DNA from: AC-51 sp963749895
GTDB lineage: Bacteria > Actinomycetota > UBA4738 > HRBIN12
Length of the DNA stretch: 64,000 bases
Direction of reading: 5' to 3'
NCBI GenBank assembly: GCA_963749895.1
Contig: CAVVOG010000003.1
Location: forward strand, 744,001-808,000
In this document: piece by piece, positions 25,174 through 34,818 of the stretch
How positions within the stretch are numbered: position 1 is the stretch's first letter
How the letters are laid out: each line of letters opens with the position of its first letter
Notes under the pieces: model-generated
Database searches by the model: none
Told to the model about the DNA's origin: nothing
Seen by the model: the letters and a program-made list of their open reading frames with translations, nothing else
Program-made: the position numbers and the translations under genes

Positions 25174-27147
25174 ATGACCGCGCCAGGGACCCATCGTGCC
25201 GCTCGAGGACCGGGCGGCGATGCCATCTCGCCCCTCCATGGGGTCCTGGGCAGGCTGGGGGTGTCCGAGCCGGCCTATCGGTCCCTCGTCGAGCAGCTTC
25301 CCGTCGTGGTGTACCTCGAGGCGATCGAAGGCCTGTCCCGGACGTTGTTCATCGGATCGCGGATCGAGGATCTGGTCGGTATCGACCCGCGGGAGTGGGT
25401 CCGACAGGTCGACGGATGGTTCGACCACATCCATCCCGACGATCGAGGACGGGTGCTCGAGGCGTCTCTCGCGTGCGACCGCACGCTCGAGCCGTTCCGC
25501 CAGGAGTATCGGATGCGGCGCTCGGACGGCTCCTACGTCTGGCTCCTCGAGCAGAGCCAGGTGCTTAGGGACGTCGACGGGAACCCGTTGTGTTGGCAGG
25601 GGTTCCTGCAGGACGTGACCTCCCGGAAGGAATCGGAGCGGCGTCGTCGGGAAGCGGAGTCGCGGCTACGGTCCTTGATCGAGACGATCCCGGCGATCAC
25701 GTACACCCACCATCACCTGAGCCTCGACTTCGAGTACGTGAGCCCTCAGCTCCACACGATCCTCGGGTACACGCGGCAGGAGTGGGGCGGAGAACTCTGG
25801 CGCGAGATCCTGCATCCCGACGATCGCGAGGAGGCGCTGGCCGAGAACGACCGGGTCGATCGGACCGGTGAGCGATTCTCTATGGAGTACCGGGTACGGG
25901 CTGCCGACGGTCGGACGGTCTGGCTCCGCGACGAGTCGGTGCTGCTCCACGACGTCGACGGGAACCCGACCGTGTGGCAGGGCATCATGATCGACGTGAC
26001 TGACGCTCGGGAAGCCGAGCAGCGGCTCCGGGAAGCCGAAGCCAGGTATCGGTCCGTCGTCGAGCACAACCCGGCCGTCCTCTACGTCCAAGATCTCGAC
26101 CCGGACCACCTGGGGACGATGTTCGTCTCACCACAGATCGAGGCGCTGACGGGATACCCGGTCGAGCGCTGGTTCGACGACGACGAGATCCGGAAGGACG
26201 CGATCCACCCCGAGGACCTGCCGAGGCTGCTCGAGGCCGAACGGCGCAGCGTCGAGACCGGGGAGCCGTACTCCGTCGACGTGCGGATCGTGCGTCCGGA
26301 TGGATCGACCGTGTGGGTGCATGACTCGGCAACCCTTGCCTACGGCGACGACGGCGAACCGCTGTACTGGCAGGGCTTCCTCCACGACATCTCCGAGAAG
26401 AAGCGCGCGGAGGAGGAGCTCGCGAGGGCGCTCGAGATGGAGCGGCGTTCGGCCGAGCGGCTCCGGGCGCTCGACGAGATGAAGGACGTGTTCCTCACCG
26501 CGGTGTCGCACGAACTGCGCTCCCCGTTGACCGCGATCGTCGGCTCCGCGAAGACCCTCGGGACGTACGGACAGGACCTCGACGACGACGATCGTCGGGG
26601 ACTCATCGACGTGATCATCCGGAAGGCGGGCAAGCTCCAGGAGATCGTGGAGGACCTCCTCGACCTCGAGCGCCTCCGGAGGGGAGCGGCATCGATCGCT
26701 CGAGCACCTTCCGATCTCGGTGGGCTCGCGCGCGACGCCGTCGAGACGAGCGGACTGGCAGAGACGCACCGGGTCGTGACCGATCTCGCTCCGTGCGTCG
26801 TCTCGGTGGACCGGACGATGGTCGCGCGCATCCTGGACAACCTCCTGTCGAACGCAGCGAGGTACACGCCCGGGAACTCCACGGTCTGGGTGAAGGTTCG
26901 CCCGATCGGGGACGGCGCCGAGATCGTGGTCGAGGACGAGGGGCCCGGGATACCCGGCGACCAACGCGACGTCCTGTTCGAAGCCTTCCGACAGGGTCCG
27001 GAGATCGTGGCGCACTCGCCGGGTGTCGGGGTGGGGCTGGCGCTGGTCGCGCGCTTCGCCGAGCTGCACGGCGGGCGGGCGTGGGTCGAAGAGCGCGAGG
27101 GCGGCGGCGCCTCGTTCCACGTGGTCCTCGGGGGCGTACCCGCCTAG
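25174..27147 (+). CDS. Multi-PAS sensor histidine kinase
   Basis: A 657-residue soluble sensor kinase with no membrane segment. Three PAS/PAC domains (about residues 30-150, 165-285 and 295-415, each ending in a WQGFLQD/WQGIMID-type PAC motif) precede the dimerisation domain with phospho-acceptor His446 (SHELRSPL) and an ATPase domain with N-box DNLLSNAARYTP, G1 DEGPGIP and G2 GVGVGLALV. No response regulator is adjacent, so it is an orphan. ATG 25174 was chosen because an imperfect -10 (TATCCG) ends 6 nt before it. It converges with the aminotransferase gene, sharing CTAG. Confidence 0.92.
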   Translation: MTAPGTHRAARGPGGDAISPLHGVLGRLGVSEPAYRSLVEQLPVVVYLEAIEGLSRTLFIGSRIEDLVGIDPREWVRQVDGWFDHIHPDDRGRVLEASLACDRTLEPFRQEYRMRRSDGSYVWLLEQSQVLRDVDGNPLCWQGFLQDVTSRKESERRRREAESRLRSLIETIPAITYTHHHLSLDFEYVSPQLHTILGYTRQEWGGELWREILHPDDREEALAENDRVDRTGERFSMEYRVRAADGRTVWLRDESVLLHDVDGNPTVWQGIMIDVTDAREAEQRLREAEARYRSVVEHNPAVLYVQDLDPDHLGTMFVSPQIEALTGYPVERWFDDDEIRKDAIHPEDLPRLLEAERRSVETGEPYSVDVRIVRPDGSTVWVHDSATLAYGDDGEPLYWQGFLHDISEKKRAEEELARALEMERRSAERLRALDEMKDVFLTAVSHELRSPLTAIVGSAKTLGTYGQDLDDDDRRGLIDVIIRKAGKLQEIVEDLLDLERLRRGAASIARAPSDLGGLARDAVETSGLAETHRVVTDLAPCVVSVDRTMVARILDNLLSNAARYTPGNSTVWVKVRPIGDGAEIVVEDEGPGIPGDQRDVLFEAFRQGPEIVAHSPGVGVGLALVARFAELHGGRAWVEEREGGGASFHVVLGGVPA

Positions 27148-28298
27148 CGAGCGACCAGCGTCGCGAGCTCCTCGAAGCAGCGGTCGACGTCGTCGTCGGT
27201 GGTGAAGAAGTGCGGGCTGATCCGGAGCCCGTCGCCGCGGAAGTCCGTGCAGACGTCGCGGGCCAGCAGCGCGTGGCAGATCCTCTCGGCGTCCGGCCCG
27301 ACCCGCACGTTCACGACCCCGCCACGGCCCTGGGGGTCGCGCGGGGTTCGCACCTCGAGCCCTAGGTCGTCGGCCCGCGCGATCACCCGTTCCTGGAGCT
27401 CCACCTGCTTGGCCCGGATCGCGGGGACCCCGATCTCCGCGATCACGTCGAGGCCGCCCTGGGCGATCGGGTAGACGGGTGCCGGCGGGGTGCCATGTTC
27501 CAGCCGTCGCGCGGTGGGGTGGTACGTGAGGCGCTCGGTCTCGAAGGAGAAGGGAGCCTCGGTCGCGAACCACCCCGTGACGGCGGGCTCGAGACGAGGC
27601 AGGAGGTCCCGGCGGGCCACCAGGAACACGCACCCGGGTCCGCCGCAGAGGAACTTCAGCGTGCCCGCCGCGTACAGGTCGCACCCCAGGGCGTGAACGT
27701 CGAGCGGGAGCACGCCGATCCCGTGGTAGTCGTCGACGAACGACAGGGCCCCGCGGTCACGGGCGATCGCGCACACCGCCGCGGCGTCGACGACAGCGCT
27801 CGAGCGGTAGAGGACGCGGTTCACCATCACGAGCGCGGTGCGTTCGTCGATCGCCTCGTCGTAGGCCTCCAGCGGGATCGTCCGGCCGTCGGGGGACCGC
27901 AGCCACACCAGCTCGGCCCCCGTCTTCGAGGCCCACGCCTGCCAGACGTGCCCGTCGGTGGGGAAGTCGAGCTCGGTCAGGACGATCCGTCGCCGTTCGC
28001 CCCTCAGGTCGAGACACGACGCGATCGTCGACAGCGCGATCGAGATGTTCGTCGTGATCGCGACCTCATCTGGGTCGGCGCCGATCAGGCCCGCGAAGGT
28101 GGCCTTGAGCCGGCGCATCGCGGGGAAGATGTCCTCGAACCACACGTGGTCGGGGGCGCCCTTCTCCGCCCAGGCGCGGATGTACGCGTCCAGCGCCTCC
28201 CTCGAGCGTCGGCCGACGGGTCCCAGGGACGCGCTGATCAGGTAGGACTTCCGGGTGACGACCTCGAACTCGTCGCGGTAGTCCGCGAGCTCACGCAT
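27144..28298 (-). CDS. Class-V PLP-dependent aminotransferase-like enzyme
   Basis: A 384-residue enzyme of the cysteine desulfurase/kynureninase/isopenicillin-N-epimerase fold. The PLP lysine is Lys215 in GTLKFLCGGPG, the cofactor Asp is in FVDDYHG, and ITTNISIAL lies in the phosphate-binding region. The active site could serve an aminotransferase, a lyase or a kynureninase-like hydrolase; no kynurenine-pathway neighbours are present. Its ATG overlaps the 3' end of the small helical protein gene upstream, so they are translationally coupled. Confidence 0.87.
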   Translation of the reverse strand: MRELADYRDEFEVVTRKSYLISASLGPVGRRSREALDAYIRAWAEKGAPDHVWFEDIFPAMRRLKATFAGLIGADPDEVAITTNISIALSTIASCLDLRGERRRIVLTELDFPTDGHVWQAWASKTGAELVWLRSPDGRTIPLEAYDEAIDERTALVMVNRVLYRSSAVVDAAAVCAIARDRGALSFVDDYHGIGVLPLDVHALGCDLYAAGTLKFLCGGPGCVFLVARRDLLPRLEPAVTGWFATEAPFSFETERLTYHPTARRLEHGTPPAPVYPIAQGGLDVIAEIGVPAIRAKQVELQERVIARADDLGLEVRTPRDPQGRGGVVNVRVGPDAERICHALLARDVCTDFRGDGLRISPHFFTTDDDVDRCFEELATLVAR

Positions 28299-28593
28299 CG
28301 CCGCCGTCGCTGGGGACCACGCCCCGCTCGAGCAGGTACTCGACGTACATCGGTCGGAGCGCCTCGCCCAGGGCGCCCTCGCCGGCGTCGTACAAGGCGT
28401 CGTTGATCAGGGCGAGCGGGCGCAGGATGTCGGTCTTCGCGCGCTCGTCGTCACCGATCGCCTCCTCGGCGACCGGGAGCGCCTTCACGAGCCGCCACAG
28501 GAAGCCGACGTCCGCGTGGTGGCGCGCCGTCTCGATCGCAAGGTCGTGCAGGGCCTTCGTCGACAGCTGCTCGAGGTTCTCGCGGGAGCTCAT
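28291..28593 (-). CDS. Small helical protein of unknown function
   Basis: A 100-residue acidic protein predicted to be almost entirely alpha-helical (for example LHDLAIETARHHADVGFLWRLV). No family was recognised. It is not a shadow: it has a leaderless-type promoter (TAGCCT, 6 nt before ATG) and its 3' end overlaps the start of the aminotransferase gene by 8 nt. It may be a partner or regulator of that enzyme. Confidence 0.7.
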   Translation of the reverse strand: MSSRENLEQLSTKALHDLAIETARHHADVGFLWRLVKALPVAEEAIGDDERAKTDILRPLALINDALYDAGEGALGEALRPMYVEYLLERGVVPSDGGDA

Positions 28594-28599
28594 ATCGGC

Positions 28600-28605
28600 A
28601 GGCTA
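28600..28605 (-). promoter_or_regulatory. -10 box of small helical protein gene (leaderless)
   Basis: Minus strand TAGCCT, 6 nt before ATG 28593. It overlaps the TAG stop codon of chrA. Confidence 0.6.
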
Positions 28606-29910
28606 CCGCAGCGCGCCGAGCAGCACGCCCGCGAGGGCGCTCACGACCACGACCCACACGACCCCGACCCTGAAGACCCGCACGGCGGCGAACGCCGCGA
28701 CCGCGATCAGCAGGTGGGCCTCGTTCAGCGACGCGACGACCGGCACCGGGATCGATGCCCGCAGAGGCGAGGAGATCCCGACGTCGTCGAACAGGACGAT
28801 CGCCGCCAGCGTGAGGGCGAGGCTGGCGATCACGCCGACCACCCCCCCGGTGATCGCGGCGAGCGCGCCTCGGAGGCGCCGGTTCGCCCGGAGGTGCTCG
28901 ACCCAGGGCGCGCCGAGGAAGATCCACAGGAAGCTCGGGGCGAAGGTGGCCCAGACGGTCACGGTCGCGCCGAGCGTCCCGGCGACGACGGGCGGCAACG
29001 ATCCGGGGTCCCGGTAGGCGGCGACGAACCCGAGGAACTCGAGGACGAGGATCAATGGCCCCGGGGTGGTCTCGGCGAGCCCGAGACCGGCGACCACATC
29101 GACCGGCGCGAGCGCGAATCGCCGCACGGCCTCCTGCCCCACGTACGCGAGCACCGCGTAGGCGCCTCCGAACGTGACGACGGCCACCTGGGAGAAGAAC
29201 AGCCCCTCCTGCGTGTAGACGGAGTCCACGCCGGTGATCGCCGCCACGAGCCCGATCGGGACCCACCACACCGCGAGCCCGACGACCAGGACGCGGAGCG
29301 TCCGTCCCGTCGTGGGATGCGCCTCCGCTTCCTGGAGGACGTCGACATCGTCGCTCCCGCCGAGTCGGGCCGGACCGAGCGCCGCGCCGAGCAGCCCGGC
29401 CGCGACGATCACGAGCGGGAAGGGCACGCCGACGACGAAGATCGCCAGGAAGGCGGCCGCCGCGATCGCCCAGGCAGGGCGGGCTCGCAGCGCCCGGCCG
29501 GCGATCGACAGGAGCGCAGCGAGCACGAGACCGACGACCGCGGCCGAGAGGCCCTCGAAGACCGCGGTCACCCAGGTGAGATCGCCGTGGGCCGCATAGA
29601 CGTATGCGAGGCCGAGCATCATGGCGGCGGCGGGCAGGACGAACAGCACCCCGGCCGCGATCCCGCCGCCCGTGCCGTTGAGGAGCCAGCCGATGTAGAT
29701 CGCGAGCTGCTGCGCCTCGGGACCCGGCAGGAGCATGCAGAACGACAGGGCATGCAGGAACCGGTCCTCGTCGATCCACCGTCGGCGCTCGACGACCTCG
29801 TCGTGCATGATCGCGATCTGCGCCGTCGGCCCTCCGAAGCTGACGAACCCCAGCTTCAGCCAGAACCGGACGGCCTCGGTGAAGGCGGGGCGCGGACCGG
29901 CTGGCGTCAC
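28603..29910 (-). CDS. chrA: Chromate transporter family protein
   Basis: A 435-residue membrane protein with about ten to twelve helices and the two repeated CHR domains of the long-chain ChrA family (first WLKLGFVSFGGPTAQIAIMH, then FFSQVAVVTFGGAYAVL; PGPEAQQLAIYIGW and TPGPLILVLEFLGF are the paired PGP motifs). The family exports chromate by proton symport; relatives with unproven substrates exist. GTG 29910 overlaps the stop of the S9 peptidase gene. Confidence 0.92.
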   Translation of the reverse strand: MTPAGPRPAFTEAVRFWLKLGFVSFGGPTAQIAIMHDEVVERRRWIDEDRFLHALSFCMLLPGPEAQQLAIYIGWLLNGTGGGIAAGVLFVLPAAAMMLGLAYVYAAHGDLTWVTAVFEGLSAAVVGLVLAALLSIAGRALRARPAWAIAAAAFLAIFVVGVPFPLVIVAAGLLGAALGPARLGGSDDVDVLQEAEAHPTTGRTLRVLVVGLAVWWVPIGLVAAITGVDSVYTQEGLFFSQVAVVTFGGAYAVLAYVGQEAVRRFALAPVDVVAGLGLAETTPGPLILVLEFLGFVAAYRDPGSLPPVVAGTLGATVTVWATFAPSFLWIFLGAPWVEHLRANRRLRGALAAITGGVVGVIASLALTLAAIVLFDDVGISSPLRASIPVPVVASLNEAHLLIAVAAFAAVRVFRVGVVWVVVVSALAGVLLGALR

Positions 29911-31868
29911 GGCTCCATGTAGCGGTCAAGCCAGGTGACGATCCTGGTCATCAGGTCGATCGCCGCGGGGAAGGAGCGCACACCGTGTCCCTCCTGCGGA
30001 TAGATCACGACCTCGGCGGGGACGTCCTGGGCTCGCAGCGCTCGGTACATCTCGACGGCCTGGCCGGGAGGCGTCGCGCGGTCCTTCATGCCCGCCACCA
30101 GGAGCGTCGGTGTCCGGAGCCGGGCGCCGGCCATCACCGGGCTGCGCGCATGGTGTTCCCCGCCCGGCTCCTCGGGGCGCGCGGCGAGGTAGTCGCCGAC
30201 CCAGTCGGTCAGGCTGGAGTTGAAGTGCTCCGAGTACCAGTCGGTCACCGGAGACAGCGAGATGGCAGCACGGAACCGCTCGTCGATCGAGGGGAGCCAT
30301 GCGGCCATGAACCCTCCGTAGCTCCCGCCCATCACCGCGATCCGGGACGGATCCGCGATGCCCGCCGACACGACGGCATCGACCCCGGCGAGGTCGTCCC
30401 GGGCGTCGGCACCTCCCATGTCCCCCACGACGGCCTCGGCGAACGCGCGGCCTCGGCCGCTCGACCCGCGGGGGTTCGGGTGGAGGATCGCGTAGCCGCG
30501 AGACAGCAGCAGGGTCGTGCTCGGCGACGGCCATCGGTCGACGCTCGCGCCCACCGGTCCGCCGTGGACGTGGAGGATCAGCGGGAAGGGGGCGTCGCCT
30601 GGTGGGGTCGTGAGCAGACCCTCGATCTCAAGACCGTCGGGGGCGGTCCACCGGATCGAGCGTCGCTCGCCCATGGATCGCCGGATCGCGTCGTGACCGT
30701 CGTGCGCCGTGGAGACGAGCGTGCGTTCCCGGCCATCCTCGACGACCACGAGCTCCGGCGGGCGCCGCCACGAACCCACGCTCACGACGAACCCGTCGCC
30801 GATCGGGGCGCCACTCGGCTGGTACCCGCCCACGGCCTCGGGAGTCCTCCACGCCTCACGCCACGATCCGTCGGCCGGGTCGACGTCGTACGCGACCGCC
30901 TCGAGGCCGGCGAGGCCCAGCGCCAGCAACCCTCCATCAGGGCGCCAGCGGGCATCGGAGACGTCGGCGGGCACGTCGACCCGCGTCACCGCCCCCGTGC
31001 CGACCTCGACCACCAGCAGGTCGCCGGCCGCCACGTAGCGGTCGCTGCACACCGCCTCGATCACGGTGACCGACCGGCCGTCGGGGGAGCCTTCGGCGAA
31101 GTTGAGCTGGACGTCGCTGCGCAGGAGTTCTCGTTCGCTCCCGTCATGGATGTCGATCACGGACACGTGGGCTCCGTACCACGCACCCTCGGACGGGGCG
31201 TCGCTCACCACGGCGACGACGCGGTCGTCGCCGAGCCACGAGGCCTCCCACACGTTCGTGCCCTCCCGGGAGACGCGGCGCACGTCGGCGCTCTCGACGT
31301 CGATGACCCAGAGCGTGCGCCACTCGTCCGCATCCTCGGACCACTCAACCTCCGGGATCCACGGGGGGACCTCCGCGTCCGGCCCGAGCTGACCCGACCC
31401 CAGCGCATCGGCCTGTTCCGCTCGCTCGCCGGCGGCCACCACGAGGATCTTGGAGCCGTCCGGGGACCACCGGTGATGCTCGATCACCCCCGGGACCTCG
31501 GGCAGCGGTCGCGCCTCGCCGATCGTGCCGGCTTCGAGCGCGTACAGCTGCATCCGGCCTGCCGCGGCGCGATCCGAGACGAACGTCAGCGTCCCACCGT
31601 CGGGTGCCCACCGAGGGGAGGCATCGTCGTTGGGCCCTGCCGTGATCAGCCGCCAGGATCCTCCGTCGCTGGCCGCGAGCCCGATCCGTCCGTGCCCACG
31701 GCCCTCGAGGCCCTCCCAGACCTCGGCCCGGAAGGCGACCCAGGTCCCGTCGGGCGATGGCTGGGGGTCGGTGAGGTCAAAGGGTGCACCGAACCCCGGC
31801 TCCATCGCTTCGCGGTAGTGCGCCTCGACGGCGCGGAACTCGGGTGTCTCGCGCAGGTCGCGTTCCAT
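29907..31868 (-). CDS. S9-family prolyl oligopeptidase-like serine peptidase
   Basis: A 653-residue cytoplasmic peptidase. The N-terminal two-thirds is a beta-propeller with WD40-like PD40 repeats (QPSPDGTWVAF, RWAPDGGTLTFVSD, RWSPDGSKILVV). The C-terminal alpha/beta-hydrolase domain has the nucleophile Ser516 in GGSYGG, Asp in GMKDRATPP and His in EGHGVRSF. It would cleave short peptides or acyl-peptides taken up by the peptide importers. A TATGCT box ends 6 nt before ATG 31868. It is co-oriented and overlapping with chrA. Confidence 0.93.
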   Translation of the reverse strand: MERDLRETPEFRAVEAHYREAMEPGFGAPFDLTDPQPSPDGTWVAFRAEVWEGLEGRGHGRIGLAASDGGSWRLITAGPNDDASPRWAPDGGTLTFVSDRAAAGRMQLYALEAGTIGEARPLPEVPGVIEHHRWSPDGSKILVVAAGERAEQADALGSGQLGPDAEVPPWIPEVEWSEDADEWRTLWVIDVESADVRRVSREGTNVWEASWLGDDRVVAVVSDAPSEGAWYGAHVSVIDIHDGSERELLRSDVQLNFAEGSPDGRSVTVIEAVCSDRYVAAGDLLVVEVGTGAVTRVDVPADVSDARWRPDGGLLALGLAGLEAVAYDVDPADGSWREAWRTPEAVGGYQPSGAPIGDGFVVSVGSWRRPPELVVVEDGRERTLVSTAHDGHDAIRRSMGERRSIRWTAPDGLEIEGLLTTPPGDAPFPLILHVHGGPVGASVDRWPSPSTTLLLSRGYAILHPNPRGSSGRGRAFAEAVVGDMGGADARDDLAGVDAVVSAGIADPSRIAVMGGSYGGFMAAWLPSIDERFRAAISLSPVTDWYSEHFNSSLTDWVGDYLAARPEEPGGEHHARSPVMAGARLRTPTLLVAGMKDRATPPGQAVEMYRALRAQDVPAEVVIYPQEGHGVRSFPAAIDLMTRIVTWLDRYMEP

Positions 31869-31874
31869 GCGCGG

Positions 31875-31880
31875 AGCATA
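31875..31880 (-). promoter_or_regulatory. -10 box of S9 peptidase gene (leaderless)
   Basis: Minus strand TATGCT, 6 nt before ATG 31868. It is divergent from the uvrA -10 box only 37 bp away. Confidence 0.6.
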
Positions 31881-31916
31881 GGGCGCCGTCCGGGAAGGGA
31901 TGTCCGTACGCGCGGC

Positions 31917-31922
31917 TACACT
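31917..31922 (+). promoter_or_regulatory. -10 box of uvrA (leaderless)
   Basis: TACACT, then 8 nt, then GTG 31931. The -35 region overlaps that of the divergent S9 peptidase gene. Confidence 0.55.
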
Positions 31923-31930
31923 CGCCCTTC

Positions 31931-34792
31931 GTGGGGACCGACACCCTCGTCATCCATGGTGCCCGTGAGCACAACCTCCGCAACGTCACGCTGGAGCTCC
32001 CGCGTGACGCCCTGATCGTGTTCACGGGCCTGTCCGGTTCGGGGAAGTCCTCGCTCGCCTTCGACACGATCTACGCGGAGGGACAGCGCCGGTACGTAGA
32101 GTCCCTGTCCGCCTACGCCCGGCAGTTCCTCGGGCAGATGGAGAAGCCCGACGTCGACTTCATCGAAGGACTGAGCCCGGCCATCTCGATCGACCAGAAG
32201 TCGACGTCGAGGAACCCTCGCTCGACCGTCGGCACGATCACCGAGGTCTACGACTACCTCCGGGTCCTGTTCGCGCGGGTGGGCCGGCCGCACTGCTACA
32301 ACTGCGGTCGGCCGATCGGGCGGCAGACGCCCGACCAGATCGTGGACCAGATCCTCGAGCTGCCCGAAGGCACGAGGTTCCAGGTGCTCGCGCCGGTCGT
32401 GCGCGGGCGCAAGGGCGAGTACGGGCAGCTCCTCCAGGACCTCGCCCGCAAGGGGTTCCCGCGTGCGCGGATCGACGGGGAGGTCCGCGATCTCTCCGAG
32501 CCGATCCGCTTGCCGAAGACCTACAAGCACACGATCGAGGTCGTCGTCGACCGTCTGGTGGCGAAGCCCGACATCCGTCGCCGCGTCGCCGATTCGATCG
32601 AGACCGCCCTCGAACTCGCCGAGGGGATCGCGAGCATCGCGGTCGTGACGCACGAGGGCCACGAGGAGATCCAGACCTTCTCGCAGAACCTCGCCTGCAC
32701 CCACTGCCATATCTCCTTCGAGGAGTTGAACCCTCGGAACTTCTCGTTCAACTCGCCGTACGGCGCCTGTCAGACGTGCGATGGGCTGGGCACCCGCCTC
32801 GAGGTCGACCCCGAGCTCGTCGTGCCCGACCCCGACCTCAGCGTGTCGGACGGTGCCTTGGCCCCGTGGGCCTCGAGCACGCTCGAGTACTGGTACCGGG
32901 TCCTCGACGCCGTCGCGCAGGCCCACGGCGTCGACCTGGAGACCCCGTGGAAGAAGCTTCCGAAGGCCGCTCGTGAGGTCCTGCTGTACGGATCGGACGA
33001 GTCGATCTACGTGAAGTACAAGAACCGGTACGGGCGGCAACGCGCGTACTGGACCACGTTCGAAGGCGCGATCCCGAACATCGAGCGACGCCACGCCGAG
33101 ACCGACTCCGACGCCGCGCGCGACAAGCTGGAGCAGTTCATGCGCGAGATCCCGTGCCGAGGCTGCAAGGGTGCACGCCTCCGCCCCGAGACGCTCGCGG
33201 TCACGATCGCGGGTCGCAACATCGCCGAGCTGACGGACCTGTCGATCCGCGACGCCCTCGACTTCGTCGACGACATGGGCCTGTCCGAGCGCGAGCAGAT
33301 GATCGCGGAGCGGCTCGTGAAGGAGATCCGCGCCCGGCTGGGCTTCCTCGTCGACGTCGGGCTGGACTACCTGACGCTCGGCCGCCCGGCGGGGACGCTC
33401 GCGGGCGGCGAGGCGCAGCGGATCCGGCTCGCGACCCAGATCGGCTCGGGGCTCGTCGGGGTCCTCTACATCCTCGACGAACCCTCGATCGGGCTCCATC
33501 AGCGCGACAACAAGCGGCTGATCGACACGTTGATCCGCCTGCGCGACCTGGGGAACACGCTGATCGTCGTCGAGCACGACGAGGCCACGATCCTCGAGGC
33601 CGACCACATCGTCGACATCGGGCCGGCCGCAGGGGAGCACGGCGGCGAGATCGTCTACTCCGGCGACCTCAAGGGACTCCTCGAGTGCGAGCGGTCGATG
33701 ACCGGCGCGTTCCTCTCGGGCAGGCGAACGATCCCGGTGCCGACCGCGCGGCGTCGCCGGGACGCCTCACGCAAGCTCCGCCTCGAGGGCGTCCGTGAGC
33801 ACAACCTGAAAGACGTGACGGTCGAGATCCCGCTCGGCCTGTTCGTGTGCGTCACCGGGGTGAGCGGCTCGGGCAAGTCCACGATGGTCCAGGACGTGCT
33901 CCTGCGCATCTTGATGCAGAAGGTCTATCGGTCGAGGCTGCTGCCCGGCAAGCACAAGCGCCTCGTGGGATGGGAGCGGATCGACAAGGTCATCGACATC
34001 GATCAGTCACCGATCGGACGGACCCCGAGATCGAACCCCGCGACCTACACGGGCGTCTTCGACCACGTTCGGAAGCTGTTCGCCCAGGTCCCCGAGGCGA
34101 GGGTCCGTGGCTACCAGCCCGGTCGCTTCTCGTTCAACGTCCGTGGCGGCCGATGCGAGAACTGCGCCGGCGACGGGCAGATCAAGATCGAGATGCACTT
34201 CCTCCCCGACGTGTACGTCACGTGCGAGGTCTGCAAGGGCAGGCGCTACAACCGCGAGACCCTCGAGGTGAAGTACAAGGGCCGGACGATCGCCGACGTC
34301 TTGGAGATGAGCGTCGACGAGGCGCTGGACTTCTTCCAGAACATCCCCGTGATCAAGCGCCACATGCAGACGCTCTCGGACGTCGGTCTGGGCTACGTCA
34401 AGCTCGGACAGCCGGCCCCGACGCTCTCGGGGGGCGAAGCGCAGCGGATCAAGCTCGCGTCCGAGCTGCACAAGCGCGGCACCGGGAACACGGTCTACGT
34501 GCTGGACGAGCCGACGACCGGGCTGCACTTCGAGGACATCCGCAAGTTGCTCCAGGTCCTCCAACGACTCGTCGACCAGGGCAACACCGTCTTGGTGATC
34601 GAGCACAACCTGGACGTGATCAAGACGTCAGACTGGGTCATCGACCTCGGGCCCGAGGGCGGCCACGGCGGCGGGACGGTGGTTGCCGCCGGCACCCCGG
34701 AGCAGATCGCGGCCTCACCCGCCTCGCACACCGGTCGGTTCCTGGCCGAGGTGCTGGGGGTCCTGCCGGTCGAGGTTGGCCCCGGCGCTTGA
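31931..34792 (+). CDS. uvrA: Excinuclease ABC subunit A
   Basis: A 953-residue damage-recognition ATPase of nucleotide excision repair. It has two ABC modules: Walker A GLSGSGKSS near residue 31 and GVSGSGKST in the second half, signatures LAGGEAQR and LSGGEAQR, and two zinc-binding Cys4 clusters (CTHC...CQTC and CENC...CEVC). GTG 31931 gives the family start (LVIHGAREHNLRNV); upstream sequence in frame is the divergent promoter region. It is 26 bp from the next lipoprotein gene. Confidence 0.97.
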   Translation: MGTDTLVIHGAREHNLRNVTLELPRDALIVFTGLSGSGKSSLAFDTIYAEGQRRYVESLSAYARQFLGQMEKPDVDFIEGLSPAISIDQKSTSRNPRSTVGTITEVYDYLRVLFARVGRPHCYNCGRPIGRQTPDQIVDQILELPEGTRFQVLAPVVRGRKGEYGQLLQDLARKGFPRARIDGEVRDLSEPIRLPKTYKHTIEVVVDRLVAKPDIRRRVADSIETALELAEGIASIAVVTHEGHEEIQTFSQNLACTHCHISFEELNPRNFSFNSPYGACQTCDGLGTRLEVDPELVVPDPDLSVSDGALAPWASSTLEYWYRVLDAVAQAHGVDLETPWKKLPKAAREVLLYGSDESIYVKYKNRYGRQRAYWTTFEGAIPNIERRHAETDSDAARDKLEQFMREIPCRGCKGARLRPETLAVTIAGRNIAELTDLSIRDALDFVDDMGLSEREQMIAERLVKEIRARLGFLVDVGLDYLTLGRPAGTLAGGEAQRIRLATQIGSGLVGVLYILDEPSIGLHQRDNKRLIDTLIRLRDLGNTLIVVEHDEATILEADHIVDIGPAAGEHGGEIVYSGDLKGLLECERSMTGAFLSGRRTIPVPTARRRRDASRKLRLEGVREHNLKDVTVEIPLGLFVCVTGVSGSGKSTMVQDVLLRILMQKVYRSRLLPGKHKRLVGWERIDKVIDIDQSPIGRTPRSNPATYTGVFDHVRKLFAQVPEARVRGYQPGRFSFNVRGGRCENCAGDGQIKIEMHFLPDVYVTCEVCKGRRYNRETLEVKYKGRTIADVLEMSVDEALDFFQNIPVIKRHMQTLSDVGLGYVKLGQPAPTLSGGEAQRIKLASELHKRGTGNTVYVLDEPTTGLHFEDIRKLLQVLQRLVDQGNTVLVIEHNLDVIKTSDWVIDLGPEGGHGGGTVVAAGTPEQIAASPASHTGRFLAEVLGVLPVEVGPGA

Positions 34793-34802
34793 CGTCCGTT
34801 GG

Positions 34803-34808
34803 TATAGT
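34803..34808 (+). promoter_or_regulatory. -10 box of propeller-cupredoxin lipoprotein gene
   Basis: TATAGT, the closest match to consensus in the window, 10 nt before GTG 34819, predicting a leader of about 3 nt. Confidence 0.55.
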
Positions 34809-34818
34809 CCGCGCCGAC

